From positions 1-64,000 of the forward strand of contig JBDRZL010000009.1 in assembly GCA_039803925.1 (NCBI GenBank): DNA of 64,000 nt, read 5' to 3'. The position numbers were made by a program, and so were the translations under genes. The DNA comes from a candidate division WOR-3 bacterium (GTDB taxonomy: Bacteria; Hydrothermota; Hydrothermia; Hydrothermales; JAJRUZ01). The notes beneath the pieces were generated by a model. That model saw only the letters and a list, made by a program, of their open reading frames with translations, had not been told where the DNA came from and ran no database searches. How positions within the stretch are numbered: the stretch's first letter is position 1; the number at the start of each line of letters is the position of its first letter. This document shows, one piece after another, positions 1 to 8,896 of this stretch.

Positions 1-109
1 GTAAAAATTCCTGAACCTGAACCCCTTGTAATTTTGCTCTTAGAACTGTATCTAAGGTCTGTCCTATTAGGGGAGTTATAAAAAACATAAAAATTAAACT
101 TAATCTCAT
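1..109 (-). CDS. Secreted protein, N-terminal fragment running off the window
   Basis: An open frame reads leftward from an ATG at 109 to the window edge, giving 36 residues. It begins MRLSLIFMFFITPLIGQ, a typical signal peptide with a hydrophobic core and a likely cleavage after IGQ or nearby. A strong AGGAGG ribosome site lies 7-8 bases upstream, and a consensus promoter sits further upstream. The mature part is too short to assign. It is presumably an exported or outer-membrane protein, transcribed separately from the nuoF operon that ends just upstream. Confidence 0.7.
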   Translation of the reverse strand, partial: MRLSLIFMFFITPLIGQTLDTVLRAKLQGVQVQEFL

Positions 110-131
110 CGTTTTACCTCCTTCTTTGTTT

Positions 132-160
132 ATTATAAGGTTTTAAAAATTTTTTGTCAA
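132..160 (-). promoter_or_regulatory. Consensus sigma-70 promoter for the secreted-protein gene
   Basis: On the minus strand, TTGACA (160-155) and TATAAT (137-132) are separated by exactly 17 bases. This is a perfect housekeeping promoter, placed about 22 bases upstream of the start codon at 109 and between the nuoF stop and that gene. It implies strong independent expression of the secreted protein. Confidence 0.85.
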
Positions 161-191
161 GTTCTAAGTTCTAAAAATGAAAAATTATTAA

Positions 192-1439
192 TTACTTTAA
201 AACATCTGAATATTTTTTTAAAAAGGATTCAGTTATAATTGCGCAGGATTCCCCTAAGGGACAAGCACATAGCCCCTTCATTCTTTTATGAAGAACATCT
301 ATTATTTCTATTCCTTCTCCAATTTGAGTTTCTCTTTTCTCAATCTTTTCTAAAATATCATTTATTGCCCATGTTCCCTCGCGACAAGGGGTGCATTTCC
401 CACAAGATTCCTCCTTGAAAAATTTAACTGCACTCTTTAATAATTTTAAAAGTTCTCTTTTTTTATCCTCCTTATAACCAAAAACAATTATTGCACCTGA
501 ACCCGACATAGAACCTTTTTCTATAATTGATTCAAAATCGTAGGTAATATCAATCTCATCAGGTAAAAGAGGAGGTGCAGATATTCCACCTGGTATAACC
601 CCAAGAAGATGATAATTTTCTTTTATGCCTTCGCCTAAATCTTCAATTATTTCCCTTACAGTGATTTTTCCCTGTTCAATTTCATAAACTCCCTTTTTTT
701 TAACAATACCACTTAAAGATATAAGCCTTGTCCCTGTGCTTTTTGGAACCCCTATTTTTGAATAATTATCCCCTCCTATTTCAATTATTATTGGTATATT
801 AGAAAGAGTCTCAACATTGTTAATTACTGTAGGATAACCAAAAAGACCACAATTTGCAGGATAAGGTGGTTTTAACCTTGGGAAGCCCTTTTTACCTTCC
901 ATTGACTCAAGAAGTGCTGTTTCTTCACCACATATATAAGCACCTGCTCCTACAAAAATTTTTATTCTATGATTGAAGGAACTTCCTAAAATATTTTTTC
1001 CCAGAAATCCTATTTCTTCTGATTCCTTTATTGCCTTATAAATTCTATCATAAATCCACTTATATTCTTTTCTTAAATATATATATGAGACTTCAGCCTG
1101 AATTGCATAGGAGGAAATTATCATTCCCTCAATTAAAAGATAAGGTGCATAGAGTAAAATTTCTCTGTCCTTAAAAGTTCCTGGTTCTCCTTCATCAGCA
1201 TTACATATCAAAAATTTTTTTTCTCCATCTTTCGGTATAAAAGACCATTTTAAACCTGTAGGAAAACCAGCTCCACCCCTTCCCCTTAATCCACTTTTTT
1301 TAACCTCCTCAATAACTTTTTCAGGTGGAATTCTATCACCTAAAACTTTTTTAAGAGATAAGAATCCACCTTTTTGTATGTATTCATCAATGTTTTCAGC
1401 ATATTTTTTTTTGATCAAAAGAGTTTCAGATTTTTTCAT
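192..1439 (-). CDS. nuoF: NADH-quinone oxidoreductase subunit F (FMN/NADH-binding)
   Basis: This 415-residue protein is the NADH-oxidising flavoprotein of complex I or a related NADH-dependent enzyme. The FMN/NADH-binding glycine-rich segment GRGGAGFPTGLKW lies near residues 53-65. The C-terminal [4Fe-4S] ligands are Cys346, Cys349 and Cys352 (CGKCTPC) plus a Cys near 391-393. Length matches NuoF, and there is no fused ferredoxin domain of the HydB type. It overlaps the nuoE stop by 14 bases and is the last gene of the long minus-strand run. NuoF/HydB-like proteins also serve bifurcating hydrogenases, but the nuoIJKL genes in the same run favour a respiratory complex. Confidence 0.93.
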   Translation of the reverse strand: MKKSETLLIKKKYAENIDEYIQKGGFLSLKKVLGDRIPPEKVIEEVKKSGLRGRGGAGFPTGLKWSFIPKDGEKKFLICNADEGEPGTFKDREILLYAPYLLIEGMIISSYAIQAEVSYIYLRKEYKWIYDRIYKAIKESEEIGFLGKNILGSSFNHRIKIFVGAGAYICGEETALLESMEGKKGFPRLKPPYPANCGLFGYPTVINNVETLSNIPIIIEIGGDNYSKIGVPKSTGTRLISLSGIVKKKGVYEIEQGKITVREIIEDLGEGIKENYHLLGVIPGGISAPPLLPDEIDITYDFESIIEKGSMSGSGAIIVFGYKEDKKRELLKLLKSAVKFFKEESCGKCTPCREGTWAINDILEKIEKRETQIGEGIEIIDVLHKRMKGLCACPLGESCAIITESFLKKYSDVLK

Positions 1440-1863
1440 TTAATTCTTTTATTTTTTCAATACTTAAATTTTTTAAGGGTTTAAAATCTAAAAGACCTGC
1501 AGGTGCAAAATCACATAAACCTATACATTCACATTCCTTAAAATCAAAATTTAACTTATCTTTGTTTTCCCTCAGATATTCAAGAATTTCCTCTGCACCT
1601 TCAAGTAAACAGGAAATATTTTTACAAATGTAAAGAGTTTTTTTTTCCTTTTTTTCTAAACTTAAAAAATGATAAAAAGTTAATGTTTCATAAATTAAAT
1701 TTTCTTTAATGTTAAGGAATTTTGATATTTCTTTTATTTTATCCTTTGATATAAAGCCTTCTTCATCTTGAATAAAATTTAAAATTGGAATTAATGATAA
1801 AAAAGGATTATTATCGTAATATTCCAGAATTTCTTTAAACTTTTCCTTAATTGAATCACTCAA
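1426..1863 (-). CDS. nuoE: NADH-quinone oxidoreductase subunit E ([2Fe-2S])
   Basis: This 145-residue thioredoxin-fold [2Fe-2S] subunit partners NuoF. The four ligands are visible as Cys80-x4-Cys85 and Cys113-x3-Cys117. It starts at a TTG (1863) that overlaps the pilT stop (TTGAGTGA), so translation is probably coupled to pilT. Its end overlaps nuoF by 14 bases. The length is slightly short for the family (about 160). The placement of nuoEF behind pilT, away from nuoIJKL, is unusual. Confidence 0.92.
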   Translation of the reverse strand: MSDSIKEKFKEILEYYDNNPFLSLIPILNFIQDEEGFISKDKIKEISKFLNIKENLIYETLTFYHFLSLEKKEKKTLYICKNISCLLEGAEEILEYLRENKDKLNFDFKECECIGLCDFAPAGLLDFKPLKNLSIEKIKELNEKI

Positions 1864-2971
1864 TTTTAAGCTCGGGTTCGTCCCAGGTTTCAGCAGCTGT
1901 TTTTATACCTTTAAGCTTGAGTTTGAATTCATCAGGATTTGTAACATTTTCAAGAGCATCTTCAAGGGTTATAAGACCTTCCTTATATAACTTCATAATT
2001 GACTGGTCAAAAGTCTGCATCTTATATTCATAATGCCCTTCTTCAATTGCCTGCGGTATTTCTACCTGCCTTGTTTCATCCATTATGAGTTCTTTAATCC
2101 TTGGTGTGTTAATAAGAATTTCAACTGCAGGAACTCTACCTGTTCCATCTGCTCTTGGTATCAATCTCTGGGAAATAACTGCAACAAGAGTTGAAGCGAG
2201 CATAATTCTTATATGCTGATGTTGATGCGGGGGATAAAAGGAAATAATTCTGTTAATTGTTTCTGTTGCATTTAAAGTATGAAGGGTAGACATAACAAGG
2301 TGTCCTGTATCAGCTGCCTTTATAGCAGTATCCATTGTTGCCTTATCACGAATTTCCCCAATCAGTATAACATCAGGGTCCTGTCTTAATATATACTTTA
2401 AAGCTGAAGCAAAAGAATAGGTATCACTTCCTATTTCTCTTTGGGATATTATTGATTTTTCATCCTTAAATAAAAATTCAATTGGATCTTCAATTGTGAT
2501 TATGTGTTTTGCTCTGTTCATGTTAATATAATTTATCATTGCTGCAAGAGTTGTGGATTTTCCGCTTCCTGTTGTTCCTGTAACAAGAATGAGTCCCCTT
2601 GGATTTAAACAAATATCTTTTATAACTGGGGGTAAATTAAGTTCTTCAAAGGTTTTTATGTTTGTAGGAATAGCTCTCATTGCAATTGCTATACTTCCCC
2701 TCTGTATGAAACAATTAACTCTGAATCTTCCAAGTCCTGGAACACCTATTGCAAAATCAAGTTCCTTCCTTGATATGAACCTTTTCTGTTGTTCTTCTGT
2801 CATTATAACCTTAACTATTTCAGTTAAATCTTTTGGAGTTAGGGGTTCCATCTTTGTTCTTATAAGTTTTCCATGAATTCTATAAATAGGGGGAAGTCCT
2901 GCTTTTAAATGGAGATCTGAAGCTTCTTCTTCTATCATTTTTTTAAGTAAAAATTTTAAATCAACAGCCAT
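1856..2971 (-). CDS. pilT: Type IV pilus retraction ATPase PilT
   Basis: This 371-residue hexameric secretion ATPase would depolymerise type IV pili for twitching. It has Walker A GTTGSGKST at 132-140, an Asp box around 162, Walker B with catalytic Glu near 206 (ILIGEIRD) and a His box at 224-231 (GHLVMSTLH). The C-terminal MQTFDQS and PDEF segments are typical of PilT/PilU. No other pilus genes are in the window, so the rest of the machine is elsewhere. PilU is the main alternative. It lies 1 base after accB and overlaps nuoE by 8 bases. Confidence 0.92.
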   Translation of the reverse strand: MAVDLKFLLKKMIEEEASDLHLKAGLPPIYRIHGKLIRTKMEPLTPKDLTEIVKVIMTEEQQKRFISRKELDFAIGVPGLGRFRVNCFIQRGSIAIAMRAIPTNIKTFEELNLPPVIKDICLNPRGLILVTGTTGSGKSTTLAAMINYINMNRAKHIITIEDPIEFLFKDEKSIISQREIGSDTYSFASALKYILRQDPDVILIGEIRDKATMDTAIKAADTGHLVMSTLHTLNATETINRIISFYPPHQHQHIRIMLASTLVAVISQRLIPRADGTGRVPAVEILINTPRIKELIMDETRQVEIPQAIEEGHYEYKMQTFDQSIMKLYKEGLITLEDALENVTNPDEFKLKLKGIKTAAETWDEPELKIE

Positions 2972-2972
2972 T

Positions 2973-3443
2973 TTAAGTTAATTCAATTTTAAATAATTTT
3001 TGCCCGTATTCCACGGGCTCACCGTTTTTAACCAATATTTCCCTCACAATACCACCTACTTCTGATTCTATTTCATTCATAATTTTCATAGCTTCAATTA
3101 TACAAACAACCTGTCCAGGTTTTATATGAGTTCCAACTTCAACATATGGCTCTGCATCGGGTGCAGGGGCTCTATAAAAAGTCCCGACTATGGGTGCAGT
3201 TATATAATAAAATTTATCTTCCCTTTCTTTGATTTCTTCTTTTTCTTTTACCTCAACTTCCTCTCCTCTCGATTCAATTAATTCAATTTCCTGAAATTTT
3301 AATTTTGGTTTTTTGTATTTAACTTTCTCTTCTCTCTTTAAATGGATTTTTAAAAAAGGTTTTTTTATTTCAATCTCAGTAAGTCCTTTTTTGTCCATTA
3401 ATTCTATTAATTTTTCTATCTTCTCTAAATCTTTATCCTTCAT
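2973..3443 (-). CDS. accB: Acetyl-CoA carboxylase biotin carboxyl carrier protein
   Basis: This 156-residue protein carries biotin for fatty acid synthesis. The C-terminal biotinyl domain has the EAMKIMN motif, with Lys120 as the biotinylated residue. It is preceded by a charged linker and a Pro/Ala segment near residues 91-99, as in typical BCCP. It overlaps the efp stop by 4 bases (ATGA). Its partner biotin carboxylase is encoded far away at 22723-21374 in another operon, although accB and accC are often adjacent in other bacteria. Confidence 0.94.
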   Translation of the reverse strand: MKDKDLEKIEKLIELMDKKGLTEIEIKKPFLKIHLKREEKVKYKKPKLKFQEIELIESRGEEVEVKEKEEIKEREDKFYYITAPIVGTFYRAPAPDAEPYVEVGTHIKPGQVVCIIEAMKIMNEIESEVGGIVREILVKNGEPVEYGQKLFKIELT

Positions 3444-3988
3444 GCTCTTTCTATATATTCCCCGGTTCTTGTATCAACTTTTATTTTTTCACCAACCTTT
3501 ATATAAAGTGGAACTTTTACAACAAGACCTGTTTCAAGCTTTGCAGGTTTTGAACCACCTGAAGCAGTATCTCCTCTCACACCTGGATCAGTTTCAACAA
3601 CCTCAAGAACTACTGCACTCGGAAGAACTATTCCAACTGGTTTTTCATTAATATACTGAACCCTTACTTCCTGACCTTCTTTAAGATATAAAAGATAATT
3701 TTTTATCTGCTCCTTATTTAAAACAATTTCCTCATAGGTTTCAGAATCATAAAAAATGAAATTATCCCCCTCTGCATAAGAAAAAGTTGCTTCTCTTTCT
3801 CTCAATTCTACTTCTTCAAAATAATCTGCCTCTCTTAATGTTTTTTCAAGAACCTGTCCTGTCTCCACATTCTTTAATTTAGTCTTTACATGGGCTTGAC
3901 CTCTTCCCATCATTATATGTTGAAAATCTATTACCTCGTAAAATTTTCCTTCTAACTTTATAACCATTCCACGTCTGAATTCAGGCAT
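3440..3988 (-). CDS. efp: Translation elongation factor P
   Basis: This 182-residue protein relieves ribosome stalling at polyproline. It has the three beta-barrel domains of EF-P at full length. The loop that enters the peptidyl-transferase centre reads HIMMGRGQAHV, so the tip residue near position 29 is Arg rather than the modifiable Lys of E. coli. Thermus EF-P has a similar GRG loop. No EpmA/EpmB or EarP gene is visible here. The pairing efp-accB is common in bacteria. The ribosome site (AGGAA right at the ATG) is weak. Confidence 0.95.
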   Translation of the reverse strand: MPEFRRGMVIKLEGKFYEVIDFQHIMMGRGQAHVKTKLKNVETGQVLEKTLREADYFEEVELREREATFSYAEGDNFIFYDSETYEEIVLNKEQIKNYLLYLKEGQEVRVQYINEKPVGIVLPSAVVLEVVETDPGVRGDTASGGSKPAKLETGLVVKVPLYIKVGEKIKVDTRTGEYIERA

Positions 3989-4034
3989 TTCCTATTTTAT
4001 TTTTTTTAAGGACTTGAACCTTAAAGTTATTATT

Positions 4035-5150
4035 TTAAATTTTTTTAAGTCTTTTTGTAAAACCTGTTAGAATTTCAAGTTCTCCTTTTTTATTTATATA
4101 AGCTAAATCCTCAATCCTAACTCCACCTTTATTTTCAAGATATATTCCAGGCTCTATTGTGAAAACCATACCTTTATCAATTATTTCTTTTCCTCTTGGA
4201 GAAAGTGAAGGTTTTTCATGAATTTCAATTCCTACACCATGCCCTAAACCATGACCAAATTTTTCTCCATAACCTCTTTCAGTTATATAAGCTCTTGCCA
4301 CATTATCCACATCCCTAACATTCATCCCTACTTTAATTTCTTCCTCAACTTTAAGTAAAGCATTCAGAGTTATTTCATAAATCTCTTTAAACCAGTCAGG
4401 AGGATTATTACCAACCCAGAAGGTTCTTGTCATATCCGAGTGATATCCTTTGTAAACACTTCCCATATCAATAAGGAGTATAGAATTGTTTTTAATTGTA
4501 ACATTTCTTGGCTTTGCATGTGGCAAAGCTGAATTTTTACCTGAAGCGACTATTGTAGGAAAAGCAACTTGAAATCCATTTTTTTTCATCTCATATTCAA
4601 TTTCCAAGGCAAGTTCAATTTCCTTTGTTTTATCTGGTTTTAAAATAGATAGTGCTTTTTTCAATACTTTTTCTGAAAATTTCTGTGCTTTTTTAATTTT
4701 TTCAATTTCCTCCTCATTTTTATAAATTCTCAAATCCAGAACAGGTGAACTTATAGGTTTTATTTTTAATTTTTTCTTTTTTAATTCTTCATATAAATCA
4801 AGGGTTAAACTCTCCTTTTCACAGAGCAGAGTTTTTCCCTCTTTTAAAAGGTCAAAAATTTCATCAAATTTCTTTATTATTACAATTTTAAAAAGCTTTG
4901 AAATTTCTTTTTTTGACTGTAACATATACCTGAAATCAGTTAAAAAATAATTTTTATTTTTTGTTATCAGAACATAACCTGAAGAACCTGTAAAACCTGT
5001 AAGATAAAACACATTCTGTAGATTGTTAATAAAAAAACCATCAGCCTCATTAAGTTCTAATAAATTCTTTAAAAAATCAACTCTCTTTTTTAAGGAGGTT
5101 AATCCACTCAATGAAACTTCTGAAATTTTTTTCTCTCGTTTCCTTTTCAT
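4035..5150 (-). CDS. pepQ: M24 Xaa-Pro aminopeptidase/dipeptidase
   Basis: This 371-residue creatinase-fold metallopeptidase releases N-terminal residues next to proline. The five metal ligands are recognisable: two Asp in the LLIDMGS...HSDMTR stretch, His in GHGVGIEIHE, and Glu in TIEPG and RIED. The start at ATG 5150 overlaps the preceding TPR gene by 74 bases. It is nevertheless supported by AAAGGAG seven bases upstream. A TTG at 5111 is a weaker alternative. The order pepQ-efp-accB resembles the common pepP/pepQ-efp-accB cluster of many bacteria. Confidence 0.9.
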   Translation of the reverse strand: MKRKREKKISEVSLSGLTSLKKRVDFLKNLLELNEADGFFINNLQNVFYLTGFTGSSGYVLITKNKNYFLTDFRYMLQSKKEISKLFKIVIIKKFDEIFDLLKEGKTLLCEKESLTLDLYEELKKKKLKIKPISSPVLDLRIYKNEEEIEKIKKAQKFSEKVLKKALSILKPDKTKEIELALEIEYEMKKNGFQVAFPTIVASGKNSALPHAKPRNVTIKNNSILLIDMGSVYKGYHSDMTRTFWVGNNPPDWFKEIYEITLNALLKVEEEIKVGMNVRDVDNVARAYITERGYGEKFGHGLGHGVGIEIHEKPSLSPRGKEIIDKGMVFTIEPGIYLENKGGVRIEDLAYINKKGELEILTGFTKRLKKI

Positions 5151-6828
5151 CAGTTTTCTCCTTTATGGGTTTTTCCTCATATTTTTCTGGTTCAATATCC
5201 TTTTTTTCTTCTTCAAATTCCTCAAAGAGTTCTGAAACTTCCTCTGGTAATTCTGCTTCTTCAACCTTTTCTTCTTTTATTTCAAGCTTTTGCTCCTTTC
5301 CTATAATTTCTTCCTTTTTCTCCTCTTCGGTAATTTCTTTCTTTTCTTCAATAAATTTTACCTCTTCCTTTTTCTCTTCAATTAACTCTATAAGTCCCTT
5401 TTCTTCTGATTTTTCTATAATAATTTCCTCTATACTTTCAGAAGGTCTTTCAGGTTCTTTAAAAATTTCACTTAAAGGAACCTCTTCTTCAGCTCCAATT
5501 ATTAATTCTTCTTTTTTTTCTATTTTTTCTTCCTTTTCAATTTCTTCTAAAAATTGAGAAGGATGTCCACTCAATTTTTCTTCTTTTTCTTCAAATATCT
5601 CCTTTATATCAAAAGTTTCAGCTTCTTTTATTATTTCTTCTTTTTCTTCCTCAAAAAAAGTTCTTTCCAGTAAAATATCTTCTTTTTTTTCAAAAATTTC
5701 AACATCAAATTTTTCCTTTAACTCAGTAGTTTCAAACTCTGATTCTTCAGTGCTTTTTTCTTCTTTTTTTATATCTTCTATACTAATAAACTTTTCTTCC
5801 TTTTTCTTTTCAAGAATATCCTCGACAAACTTAAAATCTTTTAATTCTTCCTCTTCAATAGTTTCTGTTTCTTTTTCAATTTCTTTCAAAATTTCTTTTG
5901 CTTCTTCTGGAATTTCAGGTAATTCTAATTCTGTACCTAATACTTCCTTTTCTTCAAGAATATCAAGAAGTGGTTCATCAGGAGGAGTTAAAAGTTCTTC
6001 ATTAGCTATAGTTTTTTCTTCAATCACAGGTATTTCTTCTTTTAATATTTCTTCTGTCTCTATGGGTTTTTCCTCGGTCAATGTTATATCTTCTCTCAAT
6101 AAATCTTCACTTTCTAAAATTTTTTCCTCACTTAAAAGTACTTCTTCTTTCAAAATTTCTTCTTTCTCTTCGATGAGTTTCTCTTCCCCTAAAAGGGTTT
6201 CTTCCTTTAAAAATTCTTCCTCTTTCAATAATTTTTCTTCACCTAAAATAGGTTCTTCTTCTAAGAATTTCTCAGTTAATTTTTCCTCTGTTATAGGGAT
6301 TTCCTCCTTTAAAAGATCTTCTTCGTCAATTTTTTCTTTACTTAAAATAGGTTCTTCTTTTAAAAAATCCTCGGTTATTTCTACCTTTTCTTCAGAAAAT
6401 TGAGGAACCTGAACTTTTAATTTCTCTTCAAGAGTCTTTATTTTATCTTCAACCTCTGAAGTTAAAGGGTCAAGGTCATAAAGTTTTTTATAATAATCTA
6501 AAGCCTCTTCTTCTCTTCCTAATTTTTCACAGGTTTCTGCTAAAAGTCTTAAAGCCACAAGATGATTCTCATCTATTTCTAAAACTCTTTTTAAACTTTC
6601 CCTTGCAAGTTCAAGCTCGTTTCTTTCAAGGTGAACCTTTGCTTTTATAAAATGTGCTACCTGATAATCAGGATGTATTTTTAATCCTTCTTCAAGCACA
6701 GCAAGTGCTTCATCATACATTTTTCTTTTTCTATAAGCATCAGCAAGTGCTGCAAAAGTCCTTGACTTTCTTCCTTCTTTCTCCCATTTATTAAATAACT
6801 CTTCAATTTCTTTAAATTCGCTGTTCAT
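5077..6828 (-). CDS. TPR protein with a very long acidic repetitive tail
   Basis: In this 583-residue protein, residues 1 to about 145 form tetratricopeptide repeats (for example DEALAVLEEGLKIHPDYQ). Residues 150-560 are an imperfectly repetitive, Glu/Lys-rich tract with recurring units of the type EEKLLKEEEFLKEE and EEILKEEVLLSEE. The last 16 residues (FRSFIEWINLLKKES) regain a globular or amphipathic character and may be a docking motif. There is no signal peptide, so it is probably cytoplasmic. The function is unknown; it may be an extended scaffold. The tail's base composition gives long Ser-rich antisense frames, which are artefacts. Confidence 0.8.
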   Translation of the reverse strand: MNSEFKEIEELFNKWEKEGRKSRTFAALADAYRKRKMYDEALAVLEEGLKIHPDYQVAHFIKAKVHLERNELELARESLKRVLEIDENHLVALRLLAETCEKLGREEEALDYYKKLYDLDPLTSEVEDKIKTLEEKLKVQVPQFSEEKVEITEDFLKEEPILSKEKIDEEDLLKEEIPITEEKLTEKFLEEEPILGEEKLLKEEEFLKEETLLGEEKLIEEKEEILKEEVLLSEEKILESEDLLREDITLTEEKPIETEEILKEEIPVIEEKTIANEELLTPPDEPLLDILEEKEVLGTELELPEIPEEAKEILKEIEKETETIEEEELKDFKFVEDILEKKKEEKFISIEDIKKEEKSTEESEFETTELKEKFDVEIFEKKEDILLERTFFEEEKEEIIKEAETFDIKEIFEEKEEKLSGHPSQFLEEIEKEEKIEKKEELIIGAEEEVPLSEIFKEPERPSESIEEIIIEKSEEKGLIELIEEKKEEVKFIEEKKEITEEEKKEEIIGKEQKLEIKEEKVEEAELPEEVSELFEEFEEEKKDIEPEKYEEKPIKEKTDEKETREKNFRSFIEWINLLKKES

Positions 6829-6864
6829 AATTTAATTTTAAATATAAAAGTTAAAAATTTCAAA

Positions 6865-8634
6865 TCAAATTGAAAAAATTATTATAAGTAAAAATACAAG
6901 AATTAAAAGGGTTATATAAAAGGAAGGTTTTCTTTTGAAAAGTTTAAAAATTAATCTACCTAATAAAATAGTTAATTTTCCAATACCTTCTACAATTAAA
7001 AGGTCTATAAGACCCCTATCAAATTTTGTTGAAAAAAATTTTGAAAGGAAATTTATAATTCCGTAAACAATTTTTGAGATAAAAAAGTCATAAAAATTTA
7101 AAATTTTACTAATTCTTTCATTAAATTGGATAGGCTTTTTTAAATAAACTTTAAGAGCAAGATAAATCCCTGTTATTGATAAAAACAAGGGAAAAAATTG
7201 ATATAAAATAGGATTATAAAAAGTAATTTCCTCTCCAAAATTTTTAAAATAAAATTCCTCAAAAATATTAAGACCTGTTAGAATAACAAAAATTGATAAA
7301 ACTAAAAGGGACAAATTCATCACACCTTCAATTTTTTCCTGAGGATTTATCTTTAATTCTCCCTCAAAACATAATACATAACCCCTCATTATGTAAAAAC
7401 TTGTTAAAAAAGCACCTATAGAAGCAAGATAAAATAAAAATAAATTTTTAAAAGAAGCATTTATTATAAGTTCTTTACTTATAAATCCGCCTGTTAAAGG
7501 AAAACCTGAAAGTGCAAGGGAACCTAAAAGAAAGGTATAGGAAGTAAAAGGATGAATTTTTCTCATTCCTCTTGTTTCAAATATATCTATCTTTTTATGA
7601 ATAATATGCATAACATTTCCAGAGGATAAAAATAGAAGAGCTTTAAAAAAGGCATGGGTTAAAAGGTGAAGAAAGGCAAGAAGTGGATAGGATATGCCTA
7701 TTGCAAAAAACATATAACCAATCTGAGATATTGTAGAATAAGCTAAAATTCTCTTTAAATCCCTTTCAAAAATTGCTATAATTCCTGATAATAAAAAGGT
7801 TAAAGTAGATAAAAAAATTATTATATTTAAAATTTGTGGATACAAACTTAACAGTGGGAAAATTTTTATAAGCAAAAAAACTCCTGCTGTTACCATTGTA
7901 GCTGCATGAATAAGTGCAGAAACAGGAGTTGGACCTTCCATAGCATCAGGTAACCATACATAAAAGGGAAACTGAGCTGACTTTCCACAGGCTGCCAAAA
8001 TTCCGGAAATTAAAAGAAGGGGTATTAAAGGATTAGAAGGTTCTTCTAAAAGTGCACTTATCTCAAAGGTATTAAATATTTTGTAATAAATTAAAAGAAA
8101 TAAAATGAAACCAAAATCCGCGAATCTCGTTATAAGAAAAGCTTTTGTCCCAGCATCTTTTGCTTCTTTTCTCCATGATTCATAGGAAATTAGTAAATAA
8201 GAACAAAGTCCAACCCCTTCCCATCCTATAAACATGAGAAGAAAATTTCCTGAATAAACTATAAGGAGCATGAAAAAAACAAATAAATTTAAAAAGGCAA
8301 AATATCTGTAAGGGGAATCATCTTTTTTCATATAACCAGTTGAATAAAGGTGAATTAAACCTGAAACAAGTGTGACCATTAAACCCATTAAAAAATTTAG
8401 TCTATCAATTAAAAAAGAAAAATTAACATCTATATCAGAAAAGGTGATAAAAGGAATGTAAAAGTATTCCCCTTCAAAACCTATGAATTTAAAATGCAAA
8501 ATGAAAGAAAGGAAAACAAAAAAGGTTGCTAAAAAACCACTTTTTTTTGCGTTTTTAAACCCGAGGATACCCTGTAAAAGAGAGCCAATAAGTGGAGAAA
8601 TAATAAGGAAAAGGAAAATTATTTTATATGTCAT
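6865..8634 (-). CDS. nuoL: NADH-quinone oxidoreductase subunit L
   Basis: This 589-residue antiporter-like proton-pumping subunit of complex I is membrane-embedded with about 14-16 hydrophobic helices. Family motifs include GWEGVGLCSYLLI and the segment WLPDAMEGPTPVSALIHAATMV with the transport Lys/His residues, followed by a C-terminal helical extension. It overlaps nuoK by 11 bases. It is followed by a TPR gene rather than the expected nuoM and nuoN, which are not in the window. Confidence 0.95.
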   Translation of the reverse strand: MTYKIIFLFLIISPLIGSLLQGILGFKNAKKSGFLATFFVFLSFILHFKFIGFEGEYFYIPFITFSDIDVNFSFLIDRLNFLMGLMVTLVSGLIHLYSTGYMKKDDSPYRYFAFLNLFVFFMLLIVYSGNFLLMFIGWEGVGLCSYLLISYESWRKEAKDAGTKAFLITRFADFGFILFLLIYYKIFNTFEISALLEEPSNPLIPLLLISGILAACGKSAQFPFYVWLPDAMEGPTPVSALIHAATMVTAGVFLLIKIFPLLSLYPQILNIIIFLSTLTFLLSGIIAIFERDLKRILAYSTISQIGYMFFAIGISYPLLAFLHLLTHAFFKALLFLSSGNVMHIIHKKIDIFETRGMRKIHPFTSYTFLLGSLALSGFPLTGGFISKELIINASFKNLFLFYLASIGAFLTSFYIMRGYVLCFEGELKINPQEKIEGVMNLSLLVLSIFVILTGLNIFEEFYFKNFGEEITFYNPILYQFFPLFLSITGIYLALKVYLKKPIQFNERISKILNFYDFFISKIVYGIINFLSKFFSTKFDRGLIDLLIVEGIGKLTILLGRLIFKLFKRKPSFYITLLILVFLLIIIFSI

Positions 8635-8896
8635 AGTTATCTTCTTCCCTTTCCTTTGTTAAATTAAGTAAAATAGAAAGTCCTATTGCTGTTTCACCTG
8701 CAATTATGGCAAGTATGTAAAGGAAAAAGGGAGCATTTTCAAAACCTTTTTTTGTTATATTCATAACAAAAAGAAGAAGTAGAGAGTTAAAAGCTATTTC
8801 AACTCCAATTAAAAAATAAACAAAACTTCTTTTGAATAGAATTATTAAAAGAGAAAGGAAAAAAGAAAAGATTACTGCAAAACTTTCAAGATTCAT
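8624..8896 (-). CDS. nuoK: NADH-quinone oxidoreductase subunit K
   Basis: This 90-residue protein has three transmembrane helices. It has the conserved acidic residues in helix 2 (GVEIAFNSLLLLF) and helix 3 (AGETAIGLSI) that line the proton path of complex I. Length is close to the usual 100. It overlaps nuoJ by 11 bases and nuoL by 11 bases, so the three are translationally coupled. Confidence 0.93.
   Translation of the reverse strand: MNLESFAVIFSFFLSLLIILFKRSFVYFLIGVEIAFNSLLLLFVMNITKKGFENAPFFLYILAIIAGETAIGLSILLNLTKEREEDNYDI

Noticed and set aside
5111-6403. Long Ser-rich open frames on the plus strand
   Set aside because: They are the antisense of the Glu/Lys-rich tail of the TPR protein (codons GAA/GAG read as TTC/TCT), with no start signals.
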